Assembly: GCF_028463845.1 (NCBI RefSeq)
Contig: NZ_CP116805.1
Span: forward strand, 2,356,001 to 2,420,000
Source of the DNA: Gimibacter soli
Lineage (GTDB): Bacteria > Pseudomonadota > Alphaproteobacteria > Sphingomonadales > Kordiimonadaceae
DNA: 64,000 nt
Direction: 5' to 3'
Positions 1-8,476 of the stretch are shown here, one piece after another. The notes below the pieces were generated by a model. It worked only from the letters and a program-made list of their open reading frames with translations. It searched no databases and was not told where the DNA came from. Position numbers and translations under genes: made by a program. Position 1 is the stretch's first letter; the number at the start of each line of letters is the position of its first letter.

Positions 1-384
1 CACAGTGAAAGGCTTGGCGAGCATTTCCGTCACGCCCATCTCGCGCGCCTGCATCACCCGGTCGGGCTCGGTATAGCTTGTGATCATCACAAACGGCACG
101 AAGCGGTCCGGGCTGTCCTTGTGACGGCGCACCCAGCGCAGGAACATCATGCCGTCGATCGGATGCATATCCCAGTTGGAGACGATGATGTCGATCTGCT
201 GGCAGCCAACCTTCATCGGCTCATTCTTCACGCGCTGCAGGAAGGTGATTGCGTCACCGCCATGCTCCACCGCGTAAACGTTGCCGACACCAAGCACCTT
301 GAGCGAATTGGCAATAAGCGAGCGAATGAAGGGACTGTCGTCCACCAGAAGCACGCTCACCCTGTCGAAATCGTAATTGCTCAT
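1..384 (-). CDS. Response-regulator receiver protein, partial, lacking the phospho-Asp
   Basis: Start codon at 384; the 3' end lies outside the window, leaving 128 codons. The visible part is a CheY-like receiver fold: an acidic pair at D15-D16 after the first beta strand, a Thr/Ser-rich strand at MITSYTE (about 100-106) and the conserved Lys in AKPF at about K124. At the phospho-acceptor position CheY-type proteins read S-D-W-N-M; here it reads S-N-W-D-M, so residue 70 is Asn and Asp sits two residues on. The protein may therefore not be phosphorylated normally, or may use D72. It follows an Hpt gene on the same strand (106-bp gap), which suggests a phosphorelay or chemotaxis-type role. Any C-terminal output domain is not visible. 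Confidence 0.85.
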   Translation of the reverse strand, partial: MSNYDFDRVSVLLVDDSPFIRSLIANSLKVLGVGNVYAVEHGGDAITFLQRVKNEPMKVGCQQIDIIVSNWDMHPIDGMMFLRWVRRHKDSPDRFVPFVMITSYTEPDRVMQAREMGVTEMLAKPFTV

Positions 385-490
385 GAATCCGCCCTGAAAT
401 TCAATCTTCTATGCTTGTCGCATAATCCAAGTGTCATCTAATCCTTAACCCTGTTCGTGGTCAATCATCACATCAGGGCCTCGCCGCGCT

Positions 491-847
491 TCAGGCTGCC
501 ACAACGGCGCGAATTTCGGCGAGAAGTGCATCAAGCCGGACGGTGAGTTCGGCGAGGCAAGCTGCACGCTCGGCATCGCTGCGCTCCGGCATCTCGGTTT
601 CGGCGCGCTCGGCCTCCACAGCCAGCCGCCATGCGCCAATCCCCCGCGCCGCGCCTTTCAGCTTGTGGGCATGGGCTTTCCAGTCGGCTACTGCCGCCGT
701 TTTCAACGTTTCGAGATAGTTCGGTGCGTTCGCCGCGAAAATACCGAGGATTTCAGCTTCCAGATCCTCGTCCCCGCCGGTAAAGCCCGCAAGGTGGGCC
801 CGGTCGAGTATCACGCTTTCATCCCAGTTGCTGCGCGCTATCGTCAC
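491..847 (-). CDS. Hpt (histidine phosphotransfer) domain protein
   Basis: 118-aa single-domain protein. The segment A-H-K-L-K-G-A-A-R centred on H61 is the Hpt phosphorylation motif, in a predicted all-helical bundle. Hpt proteins shuttle phosphate between receiver domains of hybrid kinases and response regulators in the cytoplasm. I chose the GTG start at 847 because it overlaps the upstream gene's TGA stop as GTGA, a typical coupled junction; a longer in-frame reading to 970 would run inside that upstream gene. The next gene downstream is a receiver protein, so the two may be partners, although that receiver lacks the usual Asp. Confidence 0.85.
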   Translation of the reverse strand: MTIARSNWDESVILDRAHLAGFTGGDEDLEAEILGIFAANAPNYLETLKTAAVADWKAHAHKLKGAARGIGAWRLAVEAERAETEMPERSDAERAACLAELTVRLDALLAEIRAVVAA

Positions 848-1185
848 GTGCGGCTTTTCCTTCCATGATCCGAAACGGCGCGCCGGCCAGCATCGGTCAG
901 CTTGCACACAAGCCAGTCCGGCTTGATCGGGTTCCTGTACCAGGGTTCGCACCAGCCCTCGCGCAGGCAAGCCTTCACGGTGGCATCCTTCACGCGCTGG
1001 CCGCCACCATCGAAAAGCGGCAACTTGCCGCCCGGCTCGCCAAGGCCGCGCTTCAGATAGGCCGCCTGAACAGGTGTCGGGCGGCGGTTAATGGTTTCTG
1101 TATCTGTCCCTCTGGTCGGCTCCACGGTCGTTCCCCAAAAGTCCTTTCCATGGAAGGCCATACTATAGCCACGGATATTCGCCAT
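844..1185 (-). CDS. Small winged-helix-like hypothetical protein
   Basis: 113 aa from the ATG at 1185; an internal ATG at 1161 is an alternative start, and neither has a strong ribosome-binding site. The middle (about 37-105) reads like a small helix-turn-helix/wing fold: a helix around QAAYLKRGL, a PGGKLPLFD loop, a helix around TVKACLREGW, then a strand pair ending in L-T-D-A-G-R-R-A. Similar short proteins occur in alphaproteobacteria, but I know of no assigned function. Its stop overlaps the Hpt start (GTGA), so the two are translationally coupled. It could be a DNA-binding accessory of the phosphorelay; that is inference. Confidence 0.6.
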   Translation of the reverse strand: MANIRGYSMAFHGKDFWGTTVEPTRGTDTETINRRPTPVQAAYLKRGLGEPGGKLPLFDGGGQRVKDATVKACLREGWCEPWYRNPIKPDWLVCKLTDAGRRAVSDHGRKSRT

Positions 1186-1292
1186 GCATAGGGTTCAGGC
1201 AATTGACCTCGCCCCGGAAATGCGAAAGTCTAGGGGGCAGTGGGGACAGCCCTGCCCACCGGGCACAGGGGCGCGACGATCAAGGCAGAGCG

Positions 1293-4049
1293 ATGAAGGC
1301 CGAACTGGAACTCTCGAAATCCGCGAAAGAGCAAGAACCGGAAGGTGCACCGCGCGCTGAAAAGCGCCCGCTGCCGCGCCGTTACTGGCCGGTCGTCGGA
1401 GCCTCGCTTGCCTCGCTTCTGTGGATCGGCGCCTGCATCTATTTTGCCGCGACGGGCCAGCTTGGCGCGTTCGACTCGCTGAATGTTGCGACCATCGCGT
1501 CCTACCTTGCCGGCGCCATCACGCCGCTTGCGCTGATCTGGCTGATTGCCCTCGCCTTCCAGCGCACCGACCCACTGATCGAACACCGGCTGGATATGTC
1601 CCGCACGCTTGATCAGGCGCTTGCCCCCGTGGAGATGGCAGAGCGGCGACTGGTGGAACTGAACCAGAAGCTGAAGAAAGAACTTTCGAGCATCGATGCG
1701 GTGGCTGACCTCGCGGCCAACCGGCTAGGCCATCTTGAGGGTCGTTTTCAGGAACAGATTGCCTCGATCTTTTCGGCCACCGCGGACGCCGAAGCGCGCA
1801 CCGTTTCGATCCGCGATTCCCTGACCCGTGAACGGGCCGAGATCAATACGCTGACCGCTGCGCTTGAAGAGCGGCTCGTGGCCCTTGAAGCCCGCGTTTC
1901 GGACATGGGCACGAAAATCGGGGCTGCCACCGATGACACCCGCGCCACCATCGCCGAAAGCGAGGCCTCGGTGACCCGCAGCCTTGGCGCCCTTGGCGGC
2001 GCCGGCGAAGCTTTCGAGGCGCGCCTCGCCCGCGTGCAACAGGATATCGACGCGCAGGCGGACCGCATTGCGAGCGAAGCGGCGGCCATCGAAGGGCGGC
2101 TCGACAGCGTGACCGGCAATCTCGGCGACCATATGGTCCGGCTGGACGATACGCTTGGCACTATCGAAGGCCGGGCTAACGACATCGGTGGCCGGATGTC
2201 GGATCAGGCCACAGCGCTGCGCGACCTTGCCCGGGAAACGGCTTCCGAATCGGAACGAATCGAAGCCACCCTCAAGGCGCATGTCGAGGAAGTCCAGCGT
2301 ACGGCGGAAGCGGCCCTCGCCCGCACCAGCGAAATCGGCGCCGAATATTCGGCCCACGCCACATCCATGTCCGCCCACATTGTGGATACGGTAGAGCGTG
2401 CCCGCGGCATGCTTGATGAGGCAAACAGGGCGCTGGATGCGCACTGCCAGGAAGCCCTCGCCACCAGTGCCGAACTGCATGCCCGCACAATGGCGCAGAC
2501 GGAAGCCACCAGCGAAGCCGTGCGCACCAGCAGTGCCGAGCTTGACCGGCTGCTGGACGAAGGCCTCGCCCGCGCCCGCGCCACGCTTGAAGAAACGGCT
2601 GCCGGCATCACCGAGCAAAGCAGCATGGCCGTCGCCGCCGCCGAGGAAACCGCCGCCCGCACGCTGCAGCATATTCGCCAGATGCGTGCGAATGTGGAAG
2701 ACCAGATGGCCGAGCTTGCCTCCACAGGGGCCGCCGCAGGCCGCGCGCTTGGCGAGGTTGTGGAGGAAATCGGCGACCAGTCGAAAACCCTTGTCGAAAA
2801 TGCCCGCGCGACCGGCGAAAGCCTTTCGGAAGTGCATGCAGGCATGAGCGAGCAGAGCGAAGCGCTTGCTGCTGCGCTCAATGATACACGCCAGAAGCTG
2901 GTGCGGCTCGAAGCTGATCTGGTGGCGCAGCGCGATACGCTCGCCACGGTATCGGATGAAGCCGCCGCCCGCGTGATCGACGCCACCGAACGCTTCGCCA
3001 GCCGCAGCGAGGCCCTGCGCGAAGCCGCGCACGAGGTGCGCAGCGACCTGATCGCGCAGGCGGACGACATGGGCAAGGCAACCGAGCATCTTGGCAGCCT
3101 CGGCGCCGCCACGCACAACAAGCTGATAGAAGCTGCTGATGCGCTTGGCACCGAGGCCAACAGCATCCGCAATGAACTGGCGCAGTCGAGCAAGGCGCTC
3201 GGTAACGCTGCCACCGCCTTCTCGGGCGAGCGCAACCGCATCCGCGAGGAAGTTGAAGGCATTGTCGCACGCATCAACGATGCCTCTGGCCAGCTTGGCC
3301 GCGAGGCCAGACGTCTGGTCGAAGACACCGATGCCATGACAAGCAGGATTGAGGAAGCGGGCCAGACACTGAAGGACGAAAGCGAAACCGCCCGCCTGCG
3401 CCTGCGCGATGCCGTGGAGGACACGAACCGCGAACTGACGGCCAGCATCGACGAAATCGGCCGCCACGCCAGCGAGAAGATCACCTATCTGCAATCCGAC
3501 ATGCAGGCGACGCTGGCCAAGGTGCTGGACGACTATCAGTCAACCGCGACCCAAGCCGAGAAGGAAAGCGCCCTTCTGGCCATGCGCATGGGCCGCGAAG
3601 CCGAGAAGATGGCCAAGATCGCCGCCGAGTTCGGCGCCAAAACCGCCGAGATCGAAAGCCGGATCGGCGAGGCCACGAAAAACGAGTTCGCCCGCACCGC
3701 CCAGCTGCTGATCGAAAGCCTGCAGTCGCTGTCGATCGATATCCACAAGGCGCTGGCCCACGACGTGCCGGACGAGGTGTGGGGAGCCTATTTGGGCGGG
3801 GACCGGTCCATCTTCATGCGCCGTACGATCAAGATGGGGGACCGCGCAGCACGGAACGCCATCGCCGACCGCTTTGCGAAGGACCGCGAGTTCAAAGAAG
3901 CCGTCTCGCGCTTCTGCCGCGACTTTGAAAGCCTGATGGAGCGCGTGATGCCGGGCGACCGCGGCAGCGCCATGTCGGTATCGCTCATTTCGTCCGAAAT
4001 GGGCCGGCTGTATCTTCTTCTCGGCCAGTCGCTCAAGAAATTCGGTTGA
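1293..4049 (+). CDS. Membrane-anchored giant coiled-coil protein (TipN-like architecture)
   Basis: 918 aa from the ATG at 1293; an in-frame ATG at 1203 would add 30 residues of low-complexity N-terminus. Two hydrophobic segments lie near the N-terminus (about 31-53 and 66-88). They are followed by about 700 residues of Ala/Glu/Arg-rich heptad-like sequence with very few prolines, a long coiled coil. The last 120 residues look globular: LLIESLQSLSIDIHKAL, a VPDEVW segment, a GDRSIF-MRR segment and a terminal LYLLLGQSL helix. This layout (two N-terminal membrane segments plus long cytoplasmic coiled coil) matches polarity factors such as Caulobacter TipN, but orthology is not shown. Its stop lies 5 bp before the DctP start. 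It may organise a cell pole or division site. Confidence 0.7.
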   Translation: MKAELELSKSAKEQEPEGAPRAEKRPLPRRYWPVVGASLASLLWIGACIYFAATGQLGAFDSLNVATIASYLAGAITPLALIWLIALAFQRTDPLIEHRLDMSRTLDQALAPVEMAERRLVELNQKLKKELSSIDAVADLAANRLGHLEGRFQEQIASIFSATADAEARTVSIRDSLTRERAEINTLTAALEERLVALEARVSDMGTKIGAATDDTRATIAESEASVTRSLGALGGAGEAFEARLARVQQDIDAQADRIASEAAAIEGRLDSVTGNLGDHMVRLDDTLGTIEGRANDIGGRMSDQATALRDLARETASESERIEATLKAHVEEVQRTAEAALARTSEIGAEYSAHATSMSAHIVDTVERARGMLDEANRALDAHCQEALATSAELHARTMAQTEATSEAVRTSSAELDRLLDEGLARARATLEETAAGITEQSSMAVAAAEETAARTLQHIRQMRANVEDQMAELASTGAAAGRALGEVVEEIGDQSKTLVENARATGESLSEVHAGMSEQSEALAAALNDTRQKLVRLEADLVAQRDTLATVSDEAAARVIDATERFASRSEALREAAHEVRSDLIAQADDMGKATEHLGSLGAATHNKLIEAADALGTEANSIRNELAQSSKALGNAATAFSGERNRIREEVEGIVARINDASGQLGREARRLVEDTDAMTSRIEEAGQTLKDESETARLRLRDAVEDTNRELTASIDEIGRHASEKITYLQSDMQATLAKVLDDYQSTATQAEKESALLAMRMGREAEKMAKIAAEFGAKTAEIESRIGEATKNEFARTAQLLIESLQSLSIDIHKALAHDVPDEVWGAYLGGDRSIFMRRTIKMGDRAARNAIADRFAKDREFKEAVSRFCRDFESLMERVMPGDRGSAMSVSLISSEMGRLYLLLGQSLKKFG

Positions 4050-4054
4050 AATCG

Positions 4055-5125
4055 ATGCGCCCTGCCCTTGTTGCCGCCCTGTCGCTCGCCCTCATGCTGC
4101 CTGCCTGCGGCAAGGCACCTGAAACCGCGAAACCGGAAGAAGCGGCACCTGCACGCCAGATCAGCTGGCGCATGTCCAGCACCTACCCGTCTACACTGCT
4201 GATCCTTGGCAGCATGGGCAAAAGGATCACGAGCGAGGTGGCAGCGGTTTCGGGCGGCGCCATCAACATACGCTTCTTCGAACCCGGTGTGCTGGCCCCG
4301 CCGTTTGAAACCTTCGACGCTGTCAGCTACGGCGCCATCGAGGCCGGCTGGTCGACAAGCGGCTACTGGGCCGGCAAGGTGCCAGCGCTGCAGCTATTCT
4401 CCTCTGTTCCGTTCGGGCCATCGGCGCCGGAATATCTGGCCTGGTACGATTATGGCGGCGGGCGGCCCCTGTTCGAGAAAATCTACCACCAGCACAATAT
4501 CCACGGCCTCATCTGCGGCATGAGCCCGCCTGAGGCATCGGGCTGGTTCAAGGATGAAATCCGCACGCTTGATGATTTCAAGGGCAAGAAGATCCGTTTC
4601 TTCGGCCTTGGCGGCAAGGTGCTCGAGGAAGTCGGTGCTTCGCCGCAGCTGCTGGCGGGCGGCGAGATTTATCAGGCGCTCGAGCTTGGAACCATCGACG
4701 GCACCGAATATTCGGTGCCTGCAGTGGACGAGAAAATGGGCCTGCAGGAGATCGCCAAGCATTATTATTTCCCCGGCTGGCACCAGCAATCCACCTTCTT
4801 TGAACTGATCATCAATCTGGATGCCTGGAACGGCCTGACGACGACCGAACAGACCCAGATCGAAGCCGCCTGCTCGACCAACATCCGCTACGGCCTTTCG
4901 GAAGGTGAAGCGCTGCAGGCTGCTGCGCTCAAACGGATCGCCGACGCCGGCGTCACGCTGCACACATGGCCACCCGAAGTGCTCGCCGGCCTCAAGACCG
5001 CCTGGGAAAAGGTCGCTGCCGACATGGCCGCAAACGACCCCGAATTTGCCGAGGTCTGGGCCTCGATGACCAGCTTCCGCGCCGCCTACAAGGAATGGGC
5101 GGACCGCGGTTACCTGAAAGACTGA
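4055..5125 (+). CDS. dctP: TRAP transporter solute receptor DctP, TakP-like lipoprotein
   Basis: 356 aa. The N-terminus M-R-P-A-L-V-A-A-L-S-L-A-L-M-L-P-A-C-G carries a lipobox ending at Cys18, so this receptor is probably anchored to a membrane by lipid rather than free in the periplasm. The body has the DctP fold; AGGEIYQALELGTIDGTEY and the YYFPGW segment resemble the 2-oxoacid-binding TakP branch. TRAP receptors bind organic anions and hand them to the DctQM permease, driven by sodium. I prefer the ATG at 4055; a TTG at 4046 overlaps the upstream stop. It is followed 7 bp later by dctQ. Substrate is inferred only (2-oxo or related carboxylate). Confidence 0.9.
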   Translation: MRPALVAALSLALMLPACGKAPETAKPEEAAPARQISWRMSSTYPSTLLILGSMGKRITSEVAAVSGGAINIRFFEPGVLAPPFETFDAVSYGAIEAGWSTSGYWAGKVPALQLFSSVPFGPSAPEYLAWYDYGGGRPLFEKIYHQHNIHGLICGMSPPEASGWFKDEIRTLDDFKGKKIRFFGLGGKVLEEVGASPQLLAGGEIYQALELGTIDGTEYSVPAVDEKMGLQEIAKHYYFPGWHQQSTFFELIINLDAWNGLTTTEQTQIEAACSTNIRYGLSEGEALQAAALKRIADAGVTLHTWPPEVLAGLKTAWEKVAADMAANDPEFAEVWASMTSFRAAYKEWADRGYLKD

Positions 5126-5132
5126 CGCGGCC

Positions 5133-5648
5133 ATGGGGTGGCTTGAACGGCTGGCGGGGAAACTGGAGCGGATTGTCGCCTTTTTCGGGCGGAGCGCTGC
5201 GTGGCTCCTTCTTCTCCTCATGGCTGTGATCGTCGCCGATGTGACCCTGCGCCACTGGTTCGTGATCGGTTCCACCAAACTGCAGGAACTGGAATGGCAC
5301 CTTCACGGAGGCCTGTTCCTCCTGACCATGGCATGGGCTTACAGCCGCAATTCCCATGTGCGGATCGAACTTGTCAGCGAACGGCTTTCCGAGCGCGCCC
5401 GCGCGATCATCGAGCTTGCCGGCATTGCCTTGCTGCTGATCCCCTATGTGGCGGCCATCCTGTGGTTCGGCAGCGACTATCTGGCCTACAGCTTCGCCTT
5501 CAATGAAGGTTCGGCCTCGGCCACGGGCCTGCCGTGGCGCTGGATCATCAAGGGCATCCTTGTCTTCGGTTTCGCCCTTCTCGGGCTTGCTGCCATTGCC
5601 CGCGCCTGCCGCGCTGTCCTGACGCTGCGGGCGGGAGGTGCCGGTTGA
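5133..5648 (+). CDS. dctQ: TRAP transporter small permease DctQ
   Basis: 171 aa with four predicted transmembrane helices (about 20-40, 55-72, 90-112, 135-158). W-R-H-type residues follow the first helix, and an E-W-H segment precedes the second, as in DctQ proteins. DctQ is the small membrane subunit that pairs with DctM in the inner membrane. Its TGA shares one base with the dctM ATG (TGATG), so the two are translationally coupled. No strong ribosome-binding site precedes the start, which fits translation continuing from dctP. Confidence 0.92.
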   Translation: MGWLERLAGKLERIVAFFGRSAAWLLLLLMAVIVADVTLRHWFVIGSTKLQELEWHLHGGLFLLTMAWAYSRNSHVRIELVSERLSERARAIIELAGIALLLIPYVAAILWFGSDYLAYSFAFNEGSASATGLPWRWIIKGILVFGFALLGLAAIARACRAVLTLRAGGAG

Positions 5649-6991
5649 TGGAAGAATATCTCGCCCTCCTGATGTTCGCGGCCCTTGTGCCCCTGTTGTT
5701 CACCGGATTTCCGGTGGCCTTCGTGCTCGGCGGCGTTGGCCTCGCCTTCTGGGGCATTGCCGTGGCGATGGGGCTGGAGAACGGCCAGAGCTTCTTTCTT
5801 GTCGTCGCCCGCATCTTTGGCGGCGTGGTCGACAAGCCGCTTCTTGTCGCCGTCCCCATGTTCATCTTCATGGGGCAGATGCTGGAGAAAAGCGGTGTCG
5901 CACGCGACCTTCTGAGCATGCTGCAGCGCCTCACCCGCCGCGTTCCCGGCGGGCTTGCGCTTTCGGTCACGCTTCTGGGCACCATCCTCGCCGCCACCAC
6001 TGGCATCATCGGGGCAAGCGTGGTGATGATGACGCTGCTGGCCCTGCCGGTGATGCTGGAACATGGCTACAACAGGCCGCTTGCCACTGGCACGATTGCC
6101 GCTTCCGGCACGCTCGGCATCCTGTTGCCACCCTCGATCATGCTTGTGGTGATGGCGGACCTGCTGTCGATCTCCGCTGGCGGCCTCTTCATGGCGGCGG
6201 TCGGGCCCGGCCTGCTGCTGGCCACCCTTTACGCGCTTTATATTCTGGTGCGCACATGGCTGAACCCGTCGCTCGCGCCATCACTGTGGGATGGGGAAGC
6301 CGCCCCCATCACCTTTGCCGAAGTTGTCCGCAGCCTGTTGCCGCCGCTCGGCCTGATGCTTGCCGTTCTTGGCGCCATCTTCGCCGGATTTGCGACCCCC
6401 ACGGAGGCCAGCGGCATCGGGGCATTCGGCGCCCTGCTCCTGGCCCTTTTCAAAGGCCGCCTGTCATTCCCGACACTCCGGGAAGTGGTGGAAGAAACCG
6501 CCCTCACCTCCGCCATGCTCTTCGGGCTTTTCGTCGGCGCGACCGCCTTTTCCTATGTCTTCGCACTTCTTGAAGGGCATCATCTGATCCTGTCGGCGCT
6601 TGAAGCCACAGGGGCCGGACCCTGGCATCTGATTGTGGTGCTGATGCTCGCCGTCTTCTTCCTCGGCTTCTTTTTCGACTGGATCGAGATCACCCTGATC
6701 ATCCTGCCGGTTTTCGCACCCGTCATCGCGGGGCTCGATTTCGGCACCCATGTGCCGGTCGGGCTCGTGTCCATCTGGTTTGCCATCCTGATGGCGGTGA
6801 ACCTGCAGACAAGCTTCCTGACCCCGCCCTTCGGCTTCGCGCTCTTCTACCTGAAGGGCGCCGCCCCTGCCGATGTGGCGCTGACCGACATCTATCGCGG
6901 CATCCTGCCCTTCGTGCTGCTGCAGATACTGGGGCTTGCCGCCATCATCCTGTGGCCGGAAATCGCCCTGTGGCTGGTGCCTGCGCGCTGA
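5648..6991 (+). CDS. dctM: TRAP transporter large permease DctM
   Basis: 447 aa, about 12 transmembrane helices. Typical DctM stretches are PLLFTGFPVAFVLGG near the N-terminus, VPMFIFMGQMLEKSG at about 75-90, GTLGILLPPSIMLV at about 155-170 and LTPPFGFALFYLKG near the C-terminus. DctM forms the elevator-type channel that moves the substrate with sodium ions across the inner membrane. The start at 5648 overlaps the dctQ stop by one base; a longer in-frame reading from 5534 lies inside dctQ and is rejected. The gene ends just before a strong hairpin terminator. Confidence 0.95.
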   Translation: MEEYLALLMFAALVPLLFTGFPVAFVLGGVGLAFWGIAVAMGLENGQSFFLVVARIFGGVVDKPLLVAVPMFIFMGQMLEKSGVARDLLSMLQRLTRRVPGGLALSVTLLGTILAATTGIIGASVVMMTLLALPVMLEHGYNRPLATGTIAASGTLGILLPPSIMLVVMADLLSISAGGLFMAAVGPGLLLATLYALYILVRTWLNPSLAPSLWDGEAAPITFAEVVRSLLPPLGLMLAVLGAIFAGFATPTEASGIGAFGALLLALFKGRLSFPTLREVVEETALTSAMLFGLFVGATAFSYVFALLEGHHLILSALEATGAGPWHLIVVLMLAVFFLGFFFDWIEITLIILPVFAPVIAGLDFGTHVPVGLVSIWFAILMAVNLQTSFLTPPFGFALFYLKGAAPADVALTDIYRGILPFVLLQILGLAAIILWPEIALWLVPAR

Positions 6992-6995
6992 CATG

Positions 6996-7026
6996 AAAAA
7001 AGGCGCCCCGAAAGGCGCCTTCTTCT
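6996..7026. terminator. Bidirectional rho-independent terminator between dctM and the DUF2336 gene
   Basis: GGCGCC (7002-7007), loop CCGAAA, GGCGCC (7014-7019), preceded by AAAAAA and followed by TTCTTCTT. It lies between two convergent genes and can serve both strands. Confidence 0.85.
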
Positions 7027-7049
7027 TCAATCCGGTATCGAGCTTCCGA

Positions 7050-8177
7050 TCAGGCGACAGCGCCGGTGGGCGATTCGATCTTGTGCAGCTTGCCGATCAG
7101 GTAATCGAGATTCTCGGTGTCCCAGCTGTCTTCCACAGCGGTCAGCACGCGCTCGATCATCAGCTGCTTGAACCGCTCGCGGTCATCGCCGCCGGTGGCG
7201 ACCATCTCGTCCGCCACCTCAAGGGCTGCCCGCGCGACCGGCAGGAACTGGATCGGCATCTTGGCCGCTTCAAACAGGCGCTTCAGGCCCATATCGCCTT
7301 TGTCATGTACCAGCTGATAGGCGTTCGCTGCCGGGATGCCGACGATACGGGCAAGGGCCGCCTCGAAGAAGGTGGTGTCGCCCATGATCAGCGCGCGCAG
7401 GACGAGCGTCGAGGTCAGGCGCTTGTTCTTGTAAAGCTGGTCGACAAGCTGCAGCACATTCTGCGCCTGCTGGCCACCTTCCAGAAGCGACACAGTCGCC
7501 TTCTCGCGGCTCTCCAGAAGCAGGTCGCTCGCCATCGAGGCCGAAATCTCGTGGTGCGACATGATATGTTCGCGCAGTTTTTCAGACACCAGCGTCACCA
7601 GACGCTCAGCCACCCCGATCGGCAGTTCGCCGCGCTGGGCAAGCGGCGCGTTGACCTTCTCGTTCGAGCCGAACTTGTCGATCACATGGCCGTAAGTCGC
7701 TTCCGAAATCTGGGCGCCTTCGTTGGCAACAAGGGTTGCCACCACATTCTCGTTATCCGTACGAGCAAGCGCATCGGCTACGGAAGCAGACACGGTCGCA
7801 CGGCTCGCCACCGCCTTCTGCGCGCCTTCGCCCGAGGACTGGACGATGGCCAGGAGGTCTTCATCGGTCAGCACCGAGGAGCTTTCGATGAAAGGCAGCG
7901 CCACCTCGTCCACATCGCGGGCGAGTGTCGCAGCCACATCATGCGGCACATCGGGGTTTTCCTTGAGGCTTTCGGAAAGCGCGGCGCGCACGCGCACGGC
8001 AGCATCCTTCAGCATCACGCGGAAGATATCTTCGGCAATCGCGCGCTCGCCCTCGGAAAGCTCGGACGAACTGAATGTCGCCGCCACCTTGGCTGCCGCG
8101 TCGGCACGGTTGTCGGTATTGGGATCCTGCAGAAGCTTTGCGACATCCGCGCTGGACAAGGTCTTGTTATCTGCCAC
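7050..8177 (-). CDS. DUF2336 domain protein (HEAT-like helical repeats)
   Basis: 375 aa, wholly helical and without signal peptide. It shows the DUF2336 pattern: an N-terminal helical-repeat part with L-L-Q-D-P, R-V-R-A-A-L-S-E-S-L-K-E-N-P and DEDLLAIVQ segments, a central HHEISASMASDLLLESREKA segment (about 215-235), and a C-terminal LEVADEMVATGGDDRERF part. The family is nearly confined to alphaproteobacteria and has no firmly assigned function. A TTAA-N7-TTAA box lies 75-90 bp upstream of the start, so cell-cycle control by CtrA is possible. It converges with dctM across a shared terminator. Confidence 0.85.
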   Translation of the reverse strand: MADNKTLSSADVAKLLQDPNTDNRADAAAKVAATFSSSELSEGERAIAEDIFRVMLKDAAVRVRAALSESLKENPDVPHDVAATLARDVDEVALPFIESSSVLTDEDLLAIVQSSGEGAQKAVASRATVSASVADALARTDNENVVATLVANEGAQISEATYGHVIDKFGSNEKVNAPLAQRGELPIGVAERLVTLVSEKLREHIMSHHEISASMASDLLLESREKATVSLLEGGQQAQNVLQLVDQLYKNKRLTSTLVLRALIMGDTTFFEAALARIVGIPAANAYQLVHDKGDMGLKRLFEAAKMPIQFLPVARAALEVADEMVATGGDDRERFKQLMIERVLTAVEDSWDTENLDYLIGKLHKIESPTGAVA

Positions 8178-8251
8178 CGTGCTCTTCCCGTTCTATCTGC
8201 CTGACCTATACCGGATAACCGGTCCGTCACCTGCAAGCTAGGTGAAACTGT

Positions 8252-8266
8252 TTAACCGGGCGTTAA
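8252..8266. promoter_or_regulatory. CtrA-like box TTAA-N7-TTAA upstream of the DUF2336 gene
   Basis: TTAACCGGGCGTTAA: two TTAA half-sites separated by exactly 7 bp, the consensus spacing for the alphaproteobacterial response regulator CtrA. It lies in the 299-bp divergent region between the DUF2336 gene and the AGCS symporter, nearer the former. The rest of that region (8178-8476) shows no other feature I can support. Confidence 0.5.
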
Positions 8267-8476
8267 TCGCGGCCTTGGGCAAGGATAACACTCCCTTCCC
8301 CTACGGCCAGCAACTCCTTCGTCAAATATGGCAGAAATGTGCCATCTTTCCGTTGAGCCGCCCGGCTTTACCGGCTATCGTGCCAGCAATTTTAACCGGA
8401 CAGCGTATCTGTCCCAAGAACAATCTTCATGAGCACTCATAAACTGCAGGCTCGTGATACGGGGAAAATCAGACAC

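Noticed and set aside
78-92. TTGTGATCATCACAA dyad resembling the amine-region palindrome
   Set aside because: It lies inside the receiver coding sequence (V-M-I-T-S) and follows from codon use; not in a promoter.
1725-3494. 589-codon minus-strand frame
   Set aside because: Shadow of the coiled-coil gene, produced by GC-rich third positions.
8242-8442. 66-codon frame in the DUF2336/AGCS divergent region
   Set aside because: No ribosome-binding site or recognisable domain, overlaps the CtrA-like box and the AGCS leader.
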